From contig CAZTOK010000037.1 in NCBI GenBank assembly GCA_964615445.1, positions 1-10,197 of the forward strand: DNA of 10,197 nt, written 5' to 3'. Made by a program: the position numbers and the translations under genes. Below the pieces are notes generated by a model. The model saw only the letters and a program-made list of their open reading frames with translations, had not been told where the DNA came from and did no database searches. Each line of letters starts with the position of its first letter. The stretch's first letter is position 1. This DNA comes from JALRBM01 sp964615445. Lineage in GTDB: Bacteria > Patescibacteriota > Saccharimonadia > Saccharimonadales > Saccharimonadaceae. Shown here in pieces: positions 1 through 5,737 of this stretch.

Positions 1-2
1 GC

Positions 3-92
3 GTAGAATGGATTTATTCGGAGGGATTTGCGGAGAGGACGAAGCCAGCAGTTTATTATCTTGATTTGAGTAGAGTCGTTTGCGGTGACTAA
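3..92 (+). CDS. Possible 3' end of an upstream gene (partial)
   Basis: The frame starting at base 3 stays open for 29 codons from the window edge to a TAA at 90-92. The other two plus-strand frames stop at once (TAG at 4-6) or at about base 62. The translation ends in YYLDLSRVVCGD and looks like ordinary protein, but it is too short to assign to a family. If real, it is the C-terminus of a protein that begins outside the window. An open frame of this length could also occur by chance. Confidence 0.35.
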   Translation, partial: VEWIYSEGFAERTKPAVYYLDLSRVVCGD

Positions 93-273
93 AAGGAAGA
101 GTAGCGATGAAGATAGTCATAGCAATCACACTATCGATCTAGCGATCCAAATTCAAAGCATAGCATTGGTGGGTTTTCTAGTTTACTTAATATTAATTAG
201 AAGTATACTAGTGAATGACCAATCTCGCCTTGAAAGGGAGTCTCATGAAATCTGCGGCGATTGTTGCGAATAG
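85..273 (+). CDS. Doubtful 62-residue single-pass membrane peptide
   Basis: This is a GTG-initiated frame with a polar N-terminus (many Ser, Asp, His, Lys) and one hydrophobic stretch at about residues 19-43 that could span the membrane. Against it: there is no clear ribosome binding site before the GTG, the likely promoter of the next gene (182-209) lies inside it, and its last 29 nt overlap that gene, which has a strong ribosome binding site. I keep it only as a possibility. The stretch may simply be AT-rich leader DNA. Confidence 0.2.
   Translation: MTKRKSSDEDSHSNHTIDLAIQIQSIALVGFLVYLILIRSILVNDQSRLERESHEICGDCCE
182..209 (+). promoter_or_regulatory. Probable promoter of the 211-residue protein gene
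   Basis: A TTTACT at 182-187 is followed after 16 bp by TATACT at 204-209, a good match to a sigma-70-type promoter (4/6 and 5/6). Transcription would start near 216 and give a leader of about 30 nt that carries the ribosome binding site at 233-240. Confidence 0.5.
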
Positions 274-880
274 TGCGACTGTCACATACGGCACCGCAAG
301 CTTGAAGAAGGCCACGTATTTCGGTGCTTTGCCAACAAACGAGCAGCTATGGCAAATTGCTTCTCCTCTACTGGATGAAGGGGTAACTTCATTTCGAGTT
401 CATGCGCCGTATCATCAGGAGTGGCTCGAGCATATGCGAGCTACGTATCCACACTGTGAATTTCGGTCATACAGCATTCCTGATATTGCAGGTATTATGT
501 TGCAACGCCAGGCAGAGATGCGGTATGGCAGCTTCATTATCAATAGTGATACTTTTGGCGCGCTATGGTGCCAGGGAGCTAATGACGTTGTTCGCGTCAA
601 TGCTTACCCTGTAAAATACGCTGGTGGCCAGCTATGCGAGATTGGCCCGTCTAGCATTGATGAATGCAACTTTCCCGAAGCCATGTGGCGTATTGCTGCT
701 ATTGCTCAGACACTTTCAGGGTACAATGCGACGCAGTTTGCCTTGTTTACAGATAGGTATGAAACAGATGTAACGCCTATTTGGCGACAAGCAGCTTGGC
801 AGATTCACAGAGAGCTCAACGTGGGCGTCGCTATCTACGCGACAGCTGGCCTATTTGAAGAATTGGCCGCCATGCCGTAA
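245..880 (+). CDS. Conserved-looking protein of unknown function, 211 residues
   Basis: I do not recognise the family. The protein is soluble in appearance, with no signal peptide or membrane segment. It has mixed alpha/beta character, many aromatic residues (Trp at 35, 60, 108, 148, 180 and 185) and four cysteines (71, 109, 131, 141) that do not form an obvious metal-binding pattern. I chose the ATG at 245 because AAAGGGAG at 233-240 lies 4 nt before it. An in-frame ATG at 215 would add 10 residues but has no such site and would nearly coincide with the predicted transcription start. The gene stands alone on the plus strand, with its own promoter upstream and a long hairpin right after the stop, and it converges on the deformylase gene. 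Codon-level plausibility and the good initiation region make it a real gene; its role is unknown. Confidence 0.85.
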   Translation: MKSAAIVANSATVTYGTASLKKATYFGALPTNEQLWQIASPLLDEGVTSFRVHAPYHQEWLEHMRATYPHCEFRSYSIPDIAGIMLQRQAEMRYGSFIINSDTFGALWCQGANDVVRVNAYPVKYAGGQLCEIGPSSIDECNFPEAMWRIAAIAQTLSGYNATQFALFTDRYETDVTPIWRQAAWQIHRELNVGVAIYATAGLFEELAAMP

Positions 881-889
881 ATAGCTAGA

Positions 890-926
890 GGGGTGAATGG
901 TGATAATTATTATTGCCATTCGCCCC
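890..926 (+). terminator. Long hairpin after the 211-residue protein gene
   Basis: GGGGTGAATGG at 890-900 pairs with CCATTCGCCCC at 916-926. Pairing continues inward through an AT-rich part to a 3-nt loop at 907-909, giving about 17 bp with three G-U pairs. It begins 9 nt after the stop codon. The downstream strand has only a broken T tract (TTTATTTTT from about 939), so it is a terminator or 3'-end stabiliser rather than a textbook intrinsic terminator. Confidence 0.6.
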
Positions 927-948
927 ATTAAAAATGAGTTTATTTTTC

Positions 949-983
949 GTAGTGGAAGGTGAACATACGCCACCTTCCACTAC
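949..983 (-). terminator. Perfect 13-bp hairpin after the deformylase gene
   Basis: GTAGTGGAAGGTG at 949-961 pairs perfectly with CACCTTCCACTAC at 971-983 around a 9-nt loop. It lies 7 nt beyond the stop codon of the minus-strand deformylase gene. On the minus strand the stem is followed by GAAAAATA, not a T tract. Its placement suggests a 3'-end function for the deformylase transcript, and it may also block read-through from the converging plus-strand gene. Confidence 0.55.
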
Positions 984-990
984 ACCTACA

Positions 991-1755
991 TCAGTCGATC
1001 AGGTGAAAATAGGCCTGAAAGTTCCACGCGCCGGTCCACATAGCATTCAGCTGCTCGCGGGAGAAGATAAAGGGCCACTCATAAACACGACCCTCATCGT
1101 AATACCTCTTAAATAGAGGCCACAGCTCCGGCGGAACATAGTACAGAACTTGATGAAATGCCCGGTCGACACATAGCGTCGCGTTCAGGTGGTCGTTCTC
1201 ATGCTGGACGACCCGGGCCGAAGGACCTTCAATTCGCACACCATTCAGAAGCACAACATTAAAGCGACGCGCAATCACCGCCACACCAGGCACAGAGTAG
1301 CATCTTTCGATATCATCGTTATAACCCTCGCATGAGATCCCCTCAACCGTAGGGTTGATGAACAACTCAGGCTCTTGGGTAAGGTTCTCCTGCTTCAGTC
1401 CCTCAAGATCAAGATGGACTGCAAACATTCGCCTCGCAGGCAGCATCAGATGTCTGTTGACCTGAGGTGACGCCATGCCAACTCCTGCAGGGAAGGGAAG
1501 ATGCTCTCCCTTCGTTACGCAGGAGAGCAAGAAGCGGCGCTCCTCTTCAACACTGGCATCCTGCACACTAACAGACCGAATAAGCCTGGGGTCACGAAGA
1601 TGCGGCAGAGATGGAGCCCCAAGCCCATACTCAAGGTATGACCTCACCGCCCGGATCAGTTTCACAGAAGGATAAAACCAGCCAGGAGGGAGTTCATAAT
1701 TATCAACAAACTCCACTTCAACACCGTCGAACACAGCAGTCTGCACTTTCTGCAC
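991..1755 (-). CDS. def: Peptide deformylase, enlarged and divergent
   Basis: Removes the formyl group from the N-terminal methionine of new proteins, in the cytoplasm at the ribosome exit. All three family motifs are visible: GVGMASPQ at residues 91-98 (family GxGxAAPQ), ERCYS at 150-154 (family EGCLS), and QHENDH at 184-189 (family QHExDH). The metal ligands Cys152, His185 and His189, the catalytic Glu186 and the active-site Gln98 are all present, so it should be active. Oddities are Arg for Gly in the Cys motif, and a length of 254 residues against about 170-190 usually, with an N-terminal addition of roughly 60 residues and a C-terminal tail of about 60 rich in Trp and Tyr. The annotated start is GTG at 1755, but AGAAGG (1756-1761) directly abuts it. 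The in-frame GTG at 1746, with a 9-nt gap, fits the ribosome binding site better and would remove three residues. Transcribed singly, divergent from the 68-residue protein gene. Confidence 0.9.
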   Translation of the reverse strand: MQKVQTAVFDGVEVEFVDNYELPPGWFYPSVKLIRAVRSYLEYGLGAPSLPHLRDPRLIRSVSVQDASVEEERRFLLSCVTKGEHLPFPAGVGMASPQVNRHLMLPARRMFAVHLDLEGLKQENLTQEPELFINPTVEGISCEGYNDDIERCYSVPGVAVIARRFNVVLLNGVRIEGPSARVVQHENDHLNATLCVDRAFHQVLYYVPPELWPLFKRYYDEGRVYEWPFIFSREQLNAMWTGAWNFQAYFHLID

Positions 1756-1781
1756 CCTTCTCTCGATAGTAGACCTCTCTC

Positions 1782-1810
1782 ATACTAGGTGTATTCTCTT
1801 CCGAAGACAA
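1782..1810 (-). promoter_or_regulatory. Probable promoter of the deformylase gene
   Basis: Read on the minus strand, TTGTCT (1805-1810) is followed after 17 bp by TAGTAT (1782-1787), each matching the consensus at 4/6. The spacing is ideal, and the start would lie about 20-30 nt before the GTG start codons. It is arranged back to back with the promoter of the divergent small gene. Confidence 0.4.
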
Positions 1811-1812
1811 GG

Positions 1813-1847
1813 TTTACTTAAAAAATAAAACATGCTATCTGTATAAA
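1813..1847 (+). promoter_or_regulatory. Probable promoter of the 68-residue protein gene
   Basis: TTTACT at 1813-1818 is followed after 17 bp by TATCTG (1836-1841), and a TATAAA lies directly next to it at 1842-1847. Either can serve as the -10 element; TATAAA matches better but leaves no well-spaced -35. The same TTTACT element appears ahead of the 211-residue protein gene. Its -35 region is only 2 bp from that of the divergent deformylase promoter. Confidence 0.35.
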
Positions 1848-1866
1848 AGACCGTAGAGGAGAGTGT

Positions 1867-2073
1867 ATGGCATCCCAGGATGAAATTCAGGTTGCGCTTA
1901 AAATGGCCGTCGAGGCTATGGGCAACTACGATGGCATGGCCCACAATGCACCTTTCGCCGCCATTGAAGAGTACGCCAAGCTCGCTAGCATTGACTACAT
2001 AACCGCGGAAAGAGAGGTTATGTCCGAGCTTAGCGAAATGCTTAAACGGCTTCAAGAGCGAAGTGGTCAGTAA
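1867..2073 (+). CDS. Small helical protein of unknown function, 68 residues
   Basis: A short cytoplasmic protein without cysteines, signal peptide or membrane segment. It is predicted to be mostly alpha-helical and acidic in the middle, with a charged C-terminal helix (about residues 44-65, from AEREVMSELSEMLKRLQERS). The ATG at 1867 is preceded by GAGGAG with a 5-nt gap, a strong ribosome binding site. A promoter-like region lies upstream, and a near-perfect hairpin ends the transcript 7 nt after the stop. Those flanking signals are the main reason to believe it. I do not recognise the family. An adaptor or regulatory peptide is possible but unsupported. A long minus-strand frame opposite it starts inside the terminator hairpin and is discounted. 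Confidence 0.75.
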   Translation: MASQDEIQVALKMAVEAMGNYDGMAHNAPFAAIEEYAKLASIDYITAEREVMSELSEMLKRLQERSGQ

Positions 2074-2080
2074 AAGGTAC

Positions 2081-2111
2081 GGCAGATGACTAGAAACACT
2101 AGTCATCTGCC
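2081..2111. terminator. Bidirectional intrinsic terminator between converging genes
   Basis: GGCAGATGACTAG (2081-2093) pairs perfectly with CTAGTCATCTGCC (2099-2111) around a 5-nt loop. On the plus strand it is followed by ATTTTAAATT and on the minus strand by GTACCTTTTAC. It lies between the 68-residue protein gene and the end of the minus-strand methyltransferase gene, and so can serve both. Confidence 0.75.
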
Positions 2112-2134
2112 ATTTTAAATTCCAATAATAGTGC

Positions 2135-2869
2135 TCATTGCCATTTGTGGTGCAACCGGTAGAGCGACAACCACTGTGACAGTGTTAGCTGAGACGGCTT
2201 TATGGGCAGAGTCACACCAATAGTCTGTAACGGCGTTTTAGCAAATAGTTTAGGATCAGAGAAACAACCAGCCACCCATCGATGGTAACGAGGAAGCTCT
2301 TCGGATGGTAAAAGTGGTTCACCTCTTTTAATGATTTCAAGAAATACCGTATCAACGTTAGGATGCGGCCAAAAATCAGTCCGGAGTAATCGACGGCGAA
2401 TACGTACGGCGAATTCTGGTCCAATAAGCATACCTAGCTGGTTAGTGAATCCATCTGATTCAGGAAGAAGCTTGCGGGCAAATTGCTTCTGTACAATGAA
2501 ATACATCGCTTCAGGTGGATGAGAAGCTTCTGTTAGGTGACGAACAATAGCCGAACTAATATGAAAAGGGATGTTAGCGAACACCTTGTACGGCGTTTTT
2601 GGAAGGGGAAGAGTTAAAACATCACCTTGCACCACGGCAACGTTAGGATATTTTTGCATATTACGACGAAGAATCTCCACCGTACGCAGTTCAGCCTCTA
2701 CAGCCACAACATTCTTGCAGCGCGTTGCTAAAACAGATGAGATAACTCCGCTTCCAGCACCAATATCATATACAGTATCTTTTTTTGTAATTGAGGTATG
2801 GCCGACAAGCTCTTTAATAAGTCGAGGATTACGAATAAAATGTTGGGAATAATGAGCAAGACGTTTCAT
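2135..2869 (-). CDS. erm: Erm-type 23S rRNA adenine N6-methyltransferase
   Basis: A SAM-dependent methyltransferase of the Erm/KsgA (RsmA) family, which dimethylates adenine in rRNA. Visible motifs are the N-terminal YSQHFIRNP (residues 7-15), the SAM-binding DIGAGSGV at 35-42, the acidic Glu58 after the second strand, GD at 82-83, the catalytic NIPF at 99-102 followed by HISS, and FWPHPNVDTVFLEI at 166-179. The SQ[NH]F start, the NIP[YF] catalytic loop and the length of 244 residues favour Erm (23S A2058, macrolide-lincosamide-streptogramin B resistance) over KsgA, which usually starts GQNFL, has NLPY and is about 265-290 residues. Assignment to Erm rather than KsgA is an inference. It follows the penicillin-binding protein gene on the same strand with 74 nt between. 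A TATACT lies only 10 nt before the ATG and there is no clear ribosome binding site, so a near-leaderless mRNA is possible. Confidence 0.85.
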   Translation of the reverse strand: MKRLAHYSQHFIRNPRLIKELVGHTSITKKDTVYDIGAGSGVISSVLATRCKNVVAVEAELRTVEILRRNMQKYPNVAVVQGDVLTLPLPKTPYKVFANIPFHISSAIVRHLTEASHPPEAMYFIVQKQFARKLLPESDGFTNQLGMLIGPEFAVRIRRRLLRTDFWPHPNVDTVFLEIIKRGEPLLPSEELPRYHRWVAGCFSDPKLFAKTPLQTIGVTLPIKPSQLTLSQWLSLYRLHHKWQ

Positions 2870-2879
2870 GATTTCTTTT

Positions 2880-2885
2880 AGTATA
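2880..2885 (-). promoter_or_regulatory. -10 element just before the methyltransferase start
   Basis: TATACT on the minus strand ends 10 nt before the ATG at 2869. Transcription would start about 3-5 nt before the ATG, giving an almost leaderless message, which agrees with the missing Shine-Dalgarno sequence. No good -35 is visible; that position falls in the GC-rich hairpin at 2900-2927. Confidence 0.35.
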
Positions 2886-2899
2886 CGATAAAAGTGAAG

Positions 2900-2927
2900 C
2901 CCCCGCAGACATCATTGCCTGCGGGGG
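2900..2927 (-). terminator. GC-rich terminator hairpin after the penicillin-binding protein gene
   Basis: CCCCCGCAG (2900-2908) pairs with CTGCGGGGG (2919-2927), with further partial pairing inside. On the minus strand it begins 16 nt after the stop codon and is followed by CTTCACTTTTATC, a moderately T-rich tail. It probably ends or attenuates transcription ahead of the methyltransferase gene. Confidence 0.65.
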
Positions 2928-2943
2928 TACGTTCACGTTACCT

Positions 2944-5022
2944 TTACTTCAAACCAACCAGCGTTCCCTTAGTAAGGTCCGCTTTAGGAAAGTCTATTCG
3001 TGGCTGGCCACTAAGAGCACCATTAAAGAACGACTGGCAGATCTTAGCCACATCTGCACCCCAAAGGTCACCACCAGCCTTGCTCGTTACTCGGTTATCC
3101 GAATATCCAGCCCAGGCAGAACACACATAGGATGGGGTATCCCCATCGTGCGCCGACCATGCGAGCATCCAGGCATCAGTATCAGTGGTGCCAGTTTTGC
3201 CGGCAAGTGGATGCCCCTTAACCTGCGCACCGATTGCCGTACCTTTTGTAAATACACCCGTCAGTGTTTGATTAACCACATTTGCGGTTTGCGCCGACAC
3301 TACCTGATTAGTGATGACGTCATTTTCAAACACTTGAGTTTTATCGGACTGAACAACCGATTCAATCAGATGCGGCTTAGTGTGCGTTCCATCGTTCGCC
3401 AGCGTTGATCCCAGTGAAGCCAGCTTCAGCGGCGTCAGCGAACTGGTACCAAGCGCCAAACTTGGCACTGCATCAAGCTTGGCCACGTTTGTTACACCAG
3501 GCACCAGGCTGTCATCGGCACCCATCTTATGCGCCAGATCAGCCACGCTCTTTGGTGTCACGTCGTAGCCATCAATGGGCGCGAGGCCCTTCGGATTAGA
3601 GCAACTCGCCATCTGACCCGTAATTGCCTCGGTAAACACCGGGTTGTTCGACTGCGCAATAGCATCCGCAAGCGTCAGCACACGGCATGGCACATTTTTA
3701 TTGTCGTTCCATACCTGCGTACCATCTGGCAGTTGCACGTAAGCCGGTGCAGCAAACTTTGACTGCACCGATACGCCGCGATTTACTGCATCTGTCAATA
3801 CCACTGTTTTCATTGTAGAGCCAACCTGGCGGTTGGCGTAGAGGGCGTAGTTAAAGTTATCTTTAGCATAATTGGCGCCGGCGTACATTGCGACCACTGC
3901 ACCATTTGTCGGATCTTCAATAACTACACCAGACGACAATCCAGTTTTTGCAAGCTTTGGATCAGCCGCAACAGCTTGCGCCACCAGTTTCTGCAAAGCC
4001 GGGTTGATCGACGTATGGACTTCAAGCCCACCACGCGCCAACAGCCCATCAGCTGCACTTTGTCCCAGCTTGGCAGCGTCATCGTCCTTCAATGAAGGGT
4101 TATCATCCTTTGCTTCTTGCGTCTGCCAAGCGACTAGCCAGTCTCTCACATAATCAAGCAGGTACGGATCGCCGTCAACAGCACCGGTAGTAATGTTTTC
4201 CGTTGCAGTGATACGTAGTGTTGGCACAAGCTTCGCAGCCTGCTGAACTACTGCTTCGGACGCCAGTGTCTTTACAGCTACACCTGAAATTAACTTTACC
4301 TGACTAAAGCCAGGCAGCACCTCGTTCAGAATCCGATCGTTCAGCTCATTCCTATTTTTCAGCTGGTCCGGATGACCTGGCACTGAAATAGCGAAATGAC
4401 TAGGCTGATTCACCAGCGCCGCAAGGAATGCCGCTTCAGCAACCTGCTGCGGATTATTGATATCCGTTAATGTTGTTGCAGAATGGCCAAACCATGCCTG
4501 AGCAGCATCTTCAATACCATTAGCACCTCGACCATAGTAGGCAATATTCGCATACTTAGTAAGAATTTGATCCTTCGAGAATGTATCCTCAAGCTTATAA
4601 GCATACGTTGCTTCTTTTGCTTTTCGTAGCCATGACTTGTCACCGCTAAGATAAGCGTTTTTTGCGTATTGCTGTGCAATGCTACTGCCGCCCGCATCAA
4701 GCGAACGACTTAGCACATCAGACACAGCCGCTCGACTCACTCCCCATGGTGACAATGCGCCATCACTATAGAAAGTCCTGTCTTCTGCTGCCAAATACGC
4801 CTGACGAAGTAATGGAGATAGCTGCTCATCCGTGAGTGGATGACCCTTACCAGTAGCATTAATATGCCCTAATACTGAACCGTCCGAACCATAGATAGTT
4901 GAGCTTTCGCCGATACTTAGGGGTGGCAGATCTGTCATTGATGCAGCAATTTGTGGAGCAAACCACAAACCCGCTACAACAAGCAGGCAGAAACCAAGCA
5001 GTGTAGCGATAAACTTACCCAT
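2944..5022 (-). CDS. Class A penicillin-binding protein (transglycosylase/transpeptidase)
   Basis: Builds and cross-links peptidoglycan on the outer face of the cytoplasmic membrane. Residues 1-4 are cytoplasmic, and about 5-28 form a signal anchor. The GT51 glycosyltransferase domain covers about 60-215: AAEDRTFY (78-85, catalytic Glu80), GGSSIAQQ (111-118), RKAKE (133-137), and ILTKYANIAYYGRGANGIEDAA (in 153-174). The transpeptidase domain covers about 330-665: S402-T-M-K405 (nucleophile Ser402), S458-N-N460 and K609-T-G611, all intact. Both activities should therefore work. Small departures are Thr instead of the usual Pro after SxxK, and Asp in place of His in the EDRxFxxHxG motif. At 692 residues it is a normal length with no extra C-terminal domain. 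GAGG lies 5 nt before the ATG, and a good promoter lies at 5069-5096. The methyltransferase gene follows on the same strand past a terminator. Confidence 0.95.
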   Translation of the reverse strand: MGKFIATLLGFCLLVVAGLWFAPQIAASMTDLPPLSIGESSTIYGSDGSVLGHINATGKGHPLTDEQLSPLLRQAYLAAEDRTFYSDGALSPWGVSRAAVSDVLSRSLDAGGSSIAQQYAKNAYLSGDKSWLRKAKEATYAYKLEDTFSKDQILTKYANIAYYGRGANGIEDAAQAWFGHSATTLTDINNPQQVAEAAFLAALVNQPSHFAISVPGHPDQLKNRNELNDRILNEVLPGFSQVKLISGVAVKTLASEAVVQQAAKLVPTLRITATENITTGAVDGDPYLLDYVRDWLVAWQTQEAKDDNPSLKDDDAAKLGQSAADGLLARGGLEVHTSINPALQKLVAQAVAADPKLAKTGLSSGVVIEDPTNGAVVAMYAGANYAKDNFNYALYANRQVGSTMKTVVLTDAVNRGVSVQSKFAAPAYVQLPDGTQVWNDNKNVPCRVLTLADAIAQSNNPVFTEAITGQMASCSNPKGLAPIDGYDVTPKSVADLAHKMGADDSLVPGVTNVAKLDAVPSLALGTSSLTPLKLASLGSTLANDGTHTKPHLIESVVQSDKTQVFENDVITNQVVSAQTANVVNQTLTGVFTKGTAIGAQVKGHPLAGKTGTTDTDAWMLAWSAHDGDTPSYVCSAWAGYSDNRVTSKAGGDLWGADVAKICQSFFNGALSGQPRIDFPKADLTKGTLVGLK

Positions 5023-5068
5023 GTCAACCTCAATCTATTGGAGGGAAGGTAACGTGTAGCGCACTGCT

Positions 5069-5096
5069 ACTATACCACAAAAGTCACTGTTGTCAT
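5069..5096 (-). promoter_or_regulatory. Promoter of the penicillin-binding protein gene
   Basis: On the minus strand ATGACA (5091-5096) is followed after 16 bp by TATAGT (5069-5074), each a 5/6 match to the sigma-70 consensus. The start would be near 5062, with a leader of about 40 nt that carries the GAGG ribosome binding site. Confidence 0.6.
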
Positions 5097-5110
5097 GCCT
5101 TATTAAGGCA
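5096..5110. promoter_or_regulatory. Perfect 15-bp palindrome beside the PBP promoter
   Basis: TGCCTTA and TAAGGCA are arranged as a perfect inverted repeat around one central base. It touches the upstream edge of the -35 element of the penicillin-binding protein promoter. The spacing is right for a dimeric DNA-binding protein and poor for an RNA hairpin (no room for a loop), so an operator is the more likely reading. No regulator for it is visible nearby. Confidence 0.35.
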
Positions 5111-5219
5111 ATTTTACAGATCAAAAAGCGTTGCTTGGCGAAGCTTTACCTGCCGTTTCGTTATACGAATATGACGTCTTCGTTCAACCATACACTGTTT
5201 TATATTCGTTAAAGAAAAA

Positions 5220-5255
5220 GGATGTAGAGGTGGAGTACACTGCACCTCTACATCC
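5220..5255 (-). terminator. Strong intrinsic terminator after the NTF2-like gene
   Basis: GGATGTAGAGGTG (5220-5232) pairs perfectly with CACCTCTACATCC (5243-5255). On the minus strand the 13-bp stem is followed at once by TTTTTCTTTAACG. It starts 20 nt after the stop codon of the NTF2-like gene. This is the clearest intrinsic terminator in the window. Confidence 0.9.
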
Positions 5256-5275
5256 CCCAGACAAACTAGAAATAC

Positions 5276-5686
5276 TTAGATTGCACCCGGAAAAGCCGTT
5301 ACTTGGATTCGCGTAATTTTGTTTGAAGGATCAAAACAATACCAATCGGTACTCGTAATCTTCAGCCTTTCACCCGTAGGATCTGCCCACTGTCCTGCCA
5401 TGTTGTAAAGCGGGCCATCAAAGGTGACGTAGGCGTCATAATGTACCATAAGCATACCGTTTTCAGGACCTGCTTCATGAAGATCAACATATTTGCCATA
5501 ATCAGAGAATGCAAGGCGCTGCCTGACAATCTCATTTCTAAAGGCGGCAAGGTCAAACGTTTTACCATTAATAATGGCGACGAAATCTTCGGTAACATAA
5601 CGAGCGATCTCATCGAGGTTCCCTTGTTCAATCGCACTTGAAAAATCAACATACGTTCGCAACCACGGGTCCCATGGTGTCGTCAT
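5276..5686 (-). CDS. NTF2/SnoaL-like fold protein, 136 residues
   Basis: The length and pattern match the SnoaL-like/NTF2-like superfamily. An N-terminal helix (about residues 5-21, WLRTYVDFSSAIEQGN) is followed by a short helix and YVTEDFVAIINGKTFDLAAF (30-49), the typical 'below-the-line' start of the sheet. Beta strands follow at about 65-70, 78-90, 106-118 and 123-132. The fold is a cone-shaped alpha+beta barrel with a pocket. Members include small enzymes (ketosteroid isomerase, polyketide cyclases) and binding proteins, so the fold does not give the reaction. No signal peptide. The ATG at 5686 has GTGAGG 4 nt upstream. It forms its own transcription unit: a TATAAT lies at 5732-5737 and a strong terminator follows. 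Family assignment is by pattern only. Confidence 0.75.
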   Translation of the reverse strand: MTTPWDPWLRTYVDFSSAIEQGNLDEIARYVTEDFVAIINGKTFDLAAFRNEIVRQRLAFSDYGKYVDLHEAGPENGMLMVHYDAYVTFDGPLYNMAGQWADPTGERLKITSTDWYCFDPSNKITRIQVTAFPGAI

Positions 5687-5710
5687 GAATCCTCACTTCT
5701 AGTTAGGAAA

Positions 5711-5725
5711 GTGGCATGATGCCAC
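5711..5725 (-). terminator. Short hairpin at the end of the five-gene operon
   Basis: GTGGCA (5711-5716) pairs with TGCCAC (5720-5725) around a 3-nt loop. On the minus strand it is followed by TTTCC. It lies 7 nt after the stop codon of the glycosylase-fold gene. The stem is only 6 bp and the T tract is three bases, so it is a weak terminator at best. It also lies at the predicted 5' end of the NTF2-like gene's transcript. Confidence 0.35.
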
Positions 5726-5731
5726 CTCCTT

Positions 5732-5737
5732 ATTATA
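5732..5737 (-). promoter_or_regulatory. Consensus -10 box ahead of the NTF2-like gene
   Basis: A perfect TATAAT on the minus strand overlaps the stop codon of the upstream gene. Transcription from it would start near 5725 and give a leader of about 40 nt. No convincing -35 element lies 15-18 bp upstream, and there is no extended -10, so the call rests on the -10 match alone. Confidence 0.35.

Noticed and set aside
107..142. An 11-codon frame starting ATG at 107 after AAGGAAGAG
   Set aside because: The ribosome binding site is good, but the frame stops after 11 hydrophobic codons and lies upstream of the likely promoter of the next gene. It is too short to support.
991..993. TGA as a sense codon, as in some Patescibacteria lineages
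   Set aside because: TGA ends the deformylase and kinase genes at sensible places and no main gene needs read-through of TGA, so the standard code is sufficient.
1780..2106. A 108-codon minus-strand frame opposite the 68-residue protein gene
   Set aside because: It starts inside the terminator hairpin, has no ribosome binding site and overlaps the whole of a plus-strand gene with good signals. The translation looks like a reverse shadow.
5131..5316. A 61-codon plus-strand frame between the penicillin-binding protein and NTF2-like genes
   Set aside because: It begins with TTG without a ribosome binding site, runs through the terminator stem and ends within the NTF2-like gene on the opposite strand.
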